Source: Bacteroidales bacterium UBA6117 (GTDB lineage: Bacteria > Bacteroidota > Bacteroidia > Bacteroidales > VadinHA17). From it: a stretch of DNA of 10,093 nt. A model generated the notes under the pieces. It did not search any database, was not told the origin of the DNA, and saw only the letters and a program-made list of their open reading frames with translations. Each line of letters opens with the position of its first letter. Position 1 is the first letter of the stretch. Both the position numbers and the translations under genes were made by a program. The stretch spans positions 6,089 through 16,181 of the forward strand of contig DIWB01000007.1 of the NCBI GenBank assembly GCA_002428385.1. The letters are read 5' to 3'. This document shows positions 5,605-10,093 of the stretch, in pieces.

Positions 5605-7185
5605 ATGGCAAGTATTAAACCAGCAGAAGTTTCAAAAATCCTCAGACAGCAGCTTGAAGGCATACAGACCGGCGTTGAGCTTGAAGAGGTCGGCACTGTC
5701 CTGGAGGTTGGCGACGGTATCGCCCGCATTTACGGATTGTCAAATGCAGAGTCGAATGAGCTGATAGAGTTCGAGAATGGCATTCAGGCTATTGTGTTGA
5801 ACCTTGAAGAGGACAATATTGGTGCGGTTCTTCTCGGACCGACTGAGGAGATCAACGAAGGCGACATTGTCAAACGCACCGGGAGGATCGCCTCTATAAA
5901 TGTTGGAGAAGGCTTACTGGGAAGAGTCATCACACCGACCGGCCAGCCGCTCGACGGCAAGGGGCCCATTGAAGGTGATGTGTATGAGCTGCCCTTCGAA
6001 AGGAAGGCTCCGGGTGTAATTTTCCGTCAGCCAGTAAAGCAGCCTCTTCAGACTGGTATCAAGGCAATCGACGCGATGATCCCTATCGGAAGAGGTCAGC
6101 GTGAGCTCATCATCGGTGACCGTCAGACGGGAAAAACGGCTATAGCCATCGATACGATTATTAACCAGCGAAGTAATTTTGAAAAGGGGAAACCTGTCTA
6201 TTGTATATACGTGGGGATCGGACAGAAAGGCTCCACAGTGGCAAATATTGCCAAGACGCTAGAGGAACACGGAGCTCTCGACTATACAGTGATAGTCCTG
6301 GCTACTGCTTCCGACCCTGCCGCTTCACAGTTCTATGCGCCTTTTGCAGGAGCTGCCATCGGTGAGTTCTTCCGCGACACCGGCCGTGATGCCCTGATTA
6401 TTTACGACGACCTTTCGAAGCAGGCCGTCTCTTACCGTGAAGTTTCCCTTCTGCTCCGCCGTCCGCCAGGTCGTGAAGCATATCCCGGTGACGTTTTCTA
6501 CCTGCACTCCAGGCTCCTTGAAAGAGCTGCCAAGATAATCGAATCAGACGAAGTAGCCAGAAAAATGAACGATCTGCCAGAGTCGATCCGCCACATGGTA
6601 AAAGGAGGAGGATCGCTGACGGCTCTCCCTATCATTGAAACACAGGCAGGCGACGTGGCCGCATATATTCCGACAAACGTGATCTCGATCACCGACGGAC
6701 AGATATTCCTTGAATCAAGCCTCTTCAACTCAGGTGTCCGCCCGGCAATCAACGTCGGAATCTCAGTGTCGAGGGTAGGGGGTAACGCTCAGATCAAGGC
6801 GATGAAGAAAATTGCAGGGACCCTCAAGGTTGACCAGGCACAGTACCGTGAACTGGAAGCTTTCTCGAAATTCGGTTCCGACCTCGACGCTTCAACACTT
6901 GCGATCCTTAACAAGGGAGCCAGGAACGTTGAGATACTGAAACAGGGTCAGTATGCACCTATGCCAATTGAAAAGCAGGTTGCAATTATTTTCTGCGGAA
7001 CCATGGGATTGCTGAAGGATGTTCCTGTTAACAAGGTAAGGGAATTTGAAAACGAATACCTCGAATACCTCGAGCTGAAGCACAGGGATGTACTGGATCA
7101 GCTGGCTGCAGGTGTATTGAATGACAACATTACGGATATTCTCGGGAAAACCGCACAGGAGCTTGTAGCAAAATTCAAACCCTGA
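5605..7185 (+). CDS. atpA: F-type ATP synthase F1 subunit alpha
   Basis: Alpha alternates with beta in the F1 head, holding non-catalytic nucleotide and supplying the arginine finger to the catalytic site. The 526-aa protein is slightly longer than E. coli alpha (513). Visible landmarks are the N-terminal beta-barrel (about 25-95), the Walker A motif GDRQTGKT at 171-178, the Walker B region ALIIYDDL at 263-270, the alpha-specific SLLLRRPPGREAYPGDVFY at 281-299, GSLTALPIIETQAGDV at 336-351, and the family signature PAINVGISVS at 380-389 followed by the arginine finger R390. A few extra residues (around DLPESIRHMVK, 323-333) precede GSLTALP compared with E. coli, which explains some of the extra length. 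The ATG at 5605 gives the expected MASIKPAEVSKILR N-terminus. It follows atpH by 27 bp and precedes atpG by 33 bp. Confidence 0.98.
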   Translation: MASIKPAEVSKILRQQLEGIQTGVELEEVGTVLEVGDGIARIYGLSNAESNELIEFENGIQAIVLNLEEDNIGAVLLGPTEEINEGDIVKRTGRIASINVGEGLLGRVITPTGQPLDGKGPIEGDVYELPFERKAPGVIFRQPVKQPLQTGIKAIDAMIPIGRGQRELIIGDRQTGKTAIAIDTIINQRSNFEKGKPVYCIYVGIGQKGSTVANIAKTLEEHGALDYTVIVLATASDPAASQFYAPFAGAAIGEFFRDTGRDALIIYDDLSKQAVSYREVSLLLRRPPGREAYPGDVFYLHSRLLERAAKIIESDEVARKMNDLPESIRHMVKGGGSLTALPIIETQAGDVAAYIPTNVISITDGQIFLESSLFNSGVRPAINVGISVSRVGGNAQIKAMKKIAGTLKVDQAQYRELEAFSKFGSDLDASTLAILNKGARNVEILKQGQYAPMPIEKQVAIIFCGTMGLLKDVPVNKVREFENEYLEYLELKHRDVLDQLAAGVLNDNITDILGKTAQELVAKFKP

Positions 7186-7218
7186 GACAGCCGGGAAAAC
7201 TGAAAAATTTAATCTTGA

Positions 7219-8103
7219 ATGCCTAATTTAAAAGCAATACGGGTAAGGATAGCGTCTGTCAAATCGACACGACAGATCACATCTGCCATGAAAATGGTAT
7301 CCGCGGCAAAACTCAGGAAAGCACAGGATAAGATTGTCAGACTGAGGCCTTATGCAAACAAGCTTCACGATATACTTGTGAACCTGTCACAAAGTTTAGC
7401 CGAATCGCAGGTTGAAAACATCTATGCCAGGGAGGGCTCGCCGGAGAAAGTGCTGATTGTAATGATTACATCGAACCGGGGACTCTGTGGCGCTTTCAAC
7501 GCAAACGTGGTTAAGGAAGCCAGGAATCTTGTTGCAGAAGTATACTATGACCAGTATAAGAAAGGCAATGTAGGGTTCCTGACAATAGGGAAGAACGGTT
7601 ATGACAACATGAGGAAGCATAAGTTCACAATTGCTGCAGAATACAACGATCTGTTGAACGATCTGACCTTTGAAAGGACTGTTACGATTGCCGAAAAGGT
7701 GATGCAGGCTTTCACAACGGGCGAATATGACAGGGTGGAGTTAATCTACAATCACTTTAAAAATGCAGCTCTACAACAGCTTACAAGGGAAGTATTCCTT
7801 CCTGTTCAATCGGTTCAGGGAGATGTGAAGGCATCGGTAAATGCCGACTATATCTATGAACCCGGCAAGGAAGAGATAATAAGGGAGTTGATCCCGAAAT
7901 CGCTCAAAATACAATTCTACAAGGCAATACTCGACTCCTTTGTGGCCGAGAACGGAGCCAGGATGACTGCAATGCACAAGGCTACGGATAATGCCACAAC
8001 CATGATCAGCGAGCTTACACTGCAGTACAACAAGGCAAGACAGGCATCCATCACGAACCAGATACTTGAAGTTGTCAGCGGGGCTGAGGCTTTGAAAGGA
8101 TAA
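7219..8103 (+). CDS. atpG: F-type ATP synthase F1 subunit gamma (central shaft)
   Basis: Gamma is the rotating shaft linking the c-ring to the alpha3beta3 head. The 294-aa length is normal. The N-terminal shaft helix is typical: MPNLKAIRVRIASVKSTRQI, then TSAMKMVSAAKLRKAQ at 21-36. The central Rossmann-like domain contains ITSNRGLCGAFN at 83-94, and the C-terminal helix carries the family signature region ENGARMTAMHKATDNA followed by ITNQILEVVSGAEAL. Both shaft helices are intact, so a functional subunit is expected. No insertion of the chloroplast/cyanobacterial regulatory cysteine type is seen. The ATG at 7219 sits after an A/T-rich leader. The next gene in this window is not atpD but a polyprenyl synthase, 29 bp downstream. 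Confidence 0.97.
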   Translation: MPNLKAIRVRIASVKSTRQITSAMKMVSAAKLRKAQDKIVRLRPYANKLHDILVNLSQSLAESQVENIYAREGSPEKVLIVMITSNRGLCGAFNANVVKEARNLVAEVYYDQYKKGNVGFLTIGKNGYDNMRKHKFTIAAEYNDLLNDLTFERTVTIAEKVMQAFTTGEYDRVELIYNHFKNAALQQLTREVFLPVQSVQGDVKASVNADYIYEPGKEEIIRELIPKSLKIQFYKAILDSFVAENGARMTAMHKATDNATTMISELTLQYNKARQASITNQILEVVSGAEALKG

Positions 8104-8132
8104 GCAATGAAATTCTGATAGCAGAAAGGGAT

Positions 8133-9104
8133 ATGTACACTCAACCGGAACTGAAAAAGATAATCGACAAATCGCTTGTCAACCTTTCCTACAATCAGGA
8201 GTCGGAAAGACTGACCGATCCGGTTAAGTATGTCCTTTCAATCGGAGGGAAACGGTTCAGACCGGTTCTTGCACTGCTGGTCTGCGACATGTACGGCGAT
8301 AAAATAGATGAGGCCGTCATACCTGTTACAGGCCTGGAGGTCTTTCACAATTTTACTCTTGTCCACGATGACATAATGGATAAGGCTCCGGTGAGAAGAG
8401 GATTCTCCACGGTTCACACCAAATGGAATGTCAATCAGGCAATACTCTCGGGCGACATAATGGCCTTCATGACCAATGAATGCCTGCTACAGAGCCCGCT
8501 TAACCTTCTGCAGAAAGTGTTCAGGATCTTCAACAAAACTGCCATAGAGGTATGTGTGGGCCAGCAGCTTGACATGGATTTTGAAAAAGCCAACATCGTG
8601 TCGCGTGACGAATACCTGCGTATGATTGAGCTCAAAACTGCCGTTCTGATAGCCGCCTCCGCAAGAATCGGAGCACTTTTCGGCGGAGCAGACGACAGGG
8701 AAGCAGATATTATGTATGAGTTCGGGAGGAATCTTGGAATTGCATTCCAGATCCGGGATGACATCCTCGATACATACGGCGACAAGAAGGTTTTCGGCAA
8801 GACAACGGGAGGGGATATCCTGGCCCGGAAAAAAACCTTCCTGTATGTCAGAGCCATGGAAATTGCATCAACGAGGCAGAAGAAGAAGCTTCAGGAGTTA
8901 TACACTGCAGATAATGATCCGGTGTTGAAAGTCAGGGAAGTGACTGAATTCTATGATCAGCTCAGGATCAGGGCTTTTTCGGAGAGTCTCATGGAAGACT
9001 ATCACAGGAGCGCCATGGGATTTCTTGAAAAAGCCGGAGCTGCCGCCGACCGTAAGAAAGAGCTGTCTCATCTGGCAGGATCGCTTTTTGGACGCGATAA
9101 CTAA
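8133..9104 (+). CDS. Polyprenyl (trans-isoprenyl) diphosphate synthase, probably short-chain
   Basis: The 323-aa protein is an all-helical class I prenyltransferase, condensing isopentenyl diphosphate with allylic diphosphates. Conserved sites are GGKRFRP at 38-44 (substrate binding), the first aspartate-rich motif DDIMD at 79-83 followed by RRG at 88-90, GQQLDMDF at 143-150, and the second aspartate-rich motif DDILD at 209-213 in FQIRDDILDTYGD, then GKTTGGDI. All Mg2+-diphosphate residues are present, so it should be active. The first motif lacks the two-residue insertion of bacterial FPP synthases and an aromatic (F74) lies five residues before it, a pattern known from type I GGPP synthases; a C20 product is inferred, but C15 or longer is possible. 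Products could feed menaquinone or other isoprenoids. It lies between atpG (29 bp) and atpD (54 bp), and a purine-rich AGAAAGGG precedes its ATG. Confidence 0.93.
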   Translation: MYTQPELKKIIDKSLVNLSYNQESERLTDPVKYVLSIGGKRFRPVLALLVCDMYGDKIDEAVIPVTGLEVFHNFTLVHDDIMDKAPVRRGFSTVHTKWNVNQAILSGDIMAFMTNECLLQSPLNLLQKVFRIFNKTAIEVCVGQQLDMDFEKANIVSRDEYLRMIELKTAVLIAASARIGALFGGADDREADIMYEFGRNLGIAFQIRDDILDTYGDKKVFGKTTGGDILARKKTFLYVRAMEIASTRQKKKLQELYTADNDPVLKVREVTEFYDQLRIRAFSESLMEDYHRSAMGFLEKAGAAADRKKELSHLAGSLFGRDN

Positions 9105-9158
9105 AGAAATGATTGATTTGAGAGAAATATAATTTTAACACAATAATAATTCGGATTT

Positions 9159-10093
9159 ATGGCAAAGAATACTGGGAAAATAAGCCAGATCATCGGACCG
9201 GTGGTTGACGTGGTGTTTGACAGGCAGGGTATGGAAATGCCCGATATTTATGACGCCCTCGAGATCAAAAGGAATGATGGTACATCTCTTATCGTTGAGT
9301 GTCAGCAGCATATCGGCGAAAATACGGTAAGAACCATTGCAATGGACTCAACCGACGGATTGCGCAGGGGGATGGAGGTCATAGCAACGGGGGCACCGAT
9401 CACGATGCCTATCGGTGACCAGATAAAAGGACGTCTCATGAATGTGACCGGAGAAGCTATCGACGGGATCGGAGCACTCGACAGGAAAGGAGGTTATCCT
9501 ATTCACAGAAAACCCCCGAAATATGAGGATCTATCAACTGAGAAGGAGGTTCTCTACACCGGTATCAAGGTGATCGACCTTATCGAGCCTTACTCAAAGG
9601 GCGGTAAAATCGGTCTGTTTGGCGGTGCGGGTGTCGGGAAAACGGTTGTTATTCTTGAGCTTATCAACAACATTGCCAAGGCCTATTCCGGATTATCAGT
9701 TTTTGCCGGGGTTGGAGAAAGGACCAGGGAAGGGAACGATCTCCTGCGCGAGATGCTTGAAGCAGGCGTAATAAATTACGGGAAAGACTTTCTCAAGAAT
9801 ATGGAATCAGGAGGATGGGATCTTTCGACGGTTGATCCGGCTGCTCTTAAGGAATCCAAGCTCGCGCTTGTTTTCGGGCAGATGAACGAACCCCCCGGAG
9901 CAAGGGCAAGGGTTGCGCTTTCGGGACTTTCGGTAGCCGAACATTTCAGGGACGGCGACGGGAAAAGCGGCGGAAGGGATATCCTTTTTTTTATGGATAA
10001 CGTTTTCCGTTTCACCCAGGCCGGATCTGAGGTATCCGCGCTTCTCGGACGTATGCCTTCGGCCGTTGGTTATCAGCCGACGCTGGCCACCGA
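9159..10093 (+). CDS. atpD: F-type ATP synthase F1 subunit beta (partial, runs off right edge)
   Basis: Beta carries the catalytic nucleotide site of F1. The first 311 codons plus two bases are present and open to the edge; roughly the last third, including the DELSEED lever, lies outside. The start ATG at 9159 gives MAKNTGKISQIIGPVVDVVF, the expected beta-barrel opening. Landmarks are Walker A GGAGVGKT at 155-162, GERTREGND at 186-194 with the catalytic glutamate E187, VFGQMNEPPGARARVALSG at 238-256, the Walker B region ILFFMDNVFRFTQAG at 275-289 with D280, and SALLGRMPSAVGYQPTLAT at 293-311. Compared with E. coli there is an extra stretch at about 203-231 and a small one at about 265-272 (GDGKSGG), features I recall from Bacteroidota beta subunits. 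A 54-bp A/T-rich gap separates it from the preceding prenyl synthase gene. atpC would be expected next. Confidence 0.97.
   Translation, partial: MAKNTGKISQIIGPVVDVVFDRQGMEMPDIYDALEIKRNDGTSLIVECQQHIGENTVRTIAMDSTDGLRRGMEVIATGAPITMPIGDQIKGRLMNVTGEAIDGIGALDRKGGYPIHRKPPKYEDLSTEKEVLYTGIKVIDLIEPYSKGGKIGLFGGAGVGKTVVILELINNIAKAYSGLSVFAGVGERTREGNDLLREMLEAGVINYGKDFLKNMESGGWDLSTVDPAALKESKLALVFGQMNEPPGARARVALSGLSVAEHFRDGDGKSGGRDILFFMDNVFRFTQAGSEVSALLGRMPSAVGYQPTLAT

Noticed and set aside
8107..8118. Tiny open frame (atgaaattctga) between atpG and the polyprenyl synthase
   Set aside because: Three codons only, with no sign of function; best treated as chance in a 29-bp spacer.
8435..8857. 140-codon minus-strand open frame inside the polyprenyl synthase gene
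   Set aside because: It is fully antisense to a gene with all catalytic motifs intact; the product is Ser/Arg/Ile-rich without a recognisable fold.
9105..9158. Possible promoter in the A/T-rich gap before atpD (TTTG at 9117-9120, TAATTTTA at 9130-9137)
   Set aside because: The -7 match is imperfect (final A instead of G) and the spacing to TTTG is only 9 bp, so it does not meet the Bacteroidota consensus. No hairpin is present either.
1..10093. Mobile elements, CRISPR arrays, tRNA/rRNA genes, defence or other novel systems
   Set aside because: No transposase, repeat-spacer pattern, attachment-like repeats or RNA gene signature was seen. The coding space is almost completely filled by recognised housekeeping genes on one strand.

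Overview
The window is a contiguous, all-plus-strand block of housekeeping genes. The layout and protein details point to Bacteroidota (Bacteroidetes), probably a Bacteroidales/Marinilabiliales-like or uncultured relative; that rank is inferred from memory of the families, not from a search. Supporting signs are a subunit a (AtpB) with an N-terminal signal peptide and long periplasmic-type extension, a beta subunit with an extra segment after the GERTREGND motif, a bactofilin beside atpZ/atpI, start codons preceded by A/T-rich leaders without clear Shine-Dalgarno sequences, and TAnnTTTG-type -7 elements.

Layout. Positions 1-2044 hold the end of rpmF (ribosomal protein L32), plsX and fabH, a classic ribosome/phospholipid/fatty-acid initiation cluster. 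A 69-bp A/T-rich gap with two TAnnTTTG matches follows. From 2114 comes a bactofilin gene whose 3' end overlaps atpZ, then a four-helix atpI-like gene, then the F-type ATP synthase genes: atpB (a), atpE (c), a strong perfect hairpin, atpF (b), atpH (delta), atpA (alpha) and atpG (gamma). A polyprenyl diphosphate synthase gene (8133-9104) sits between atpG and atpD (beta), and atpD runs off the right edge. atpC (epsilon) is not in the window and would be expected just downstream.

How the genes work together. PlsX and FabH link acyl-ACP supply to membrane lipid synthesis. AtpZ/AtpI help assemble or accompany the Fo sector, a/b/c form the membrane proton channel and rotor, delta joins the stator to F1, and alpha/beta/gamma form the catalytic head and shaft. 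The c subunit carries a Glu ion site without recognisable Na+ ligands, so a proton-driven enzyme is most likely. The polyprenyl synthase would supply prenyl diphosphates for quinones or other isoprenoids and is the only gene inside the block that is not an ATP synthase component.

I did not find a new defence system, mobile element, CRISPR array or other undescribed machinery. The points worth a second look are modest: the interrupted atp operon, the hairpin after atpE, two neighbouring membrane genes with TTG as the only usable start, the 65-nt bactofilin/atpZ overlap, the His/Glu swap in subunit a, and the beta-subunit insertion.
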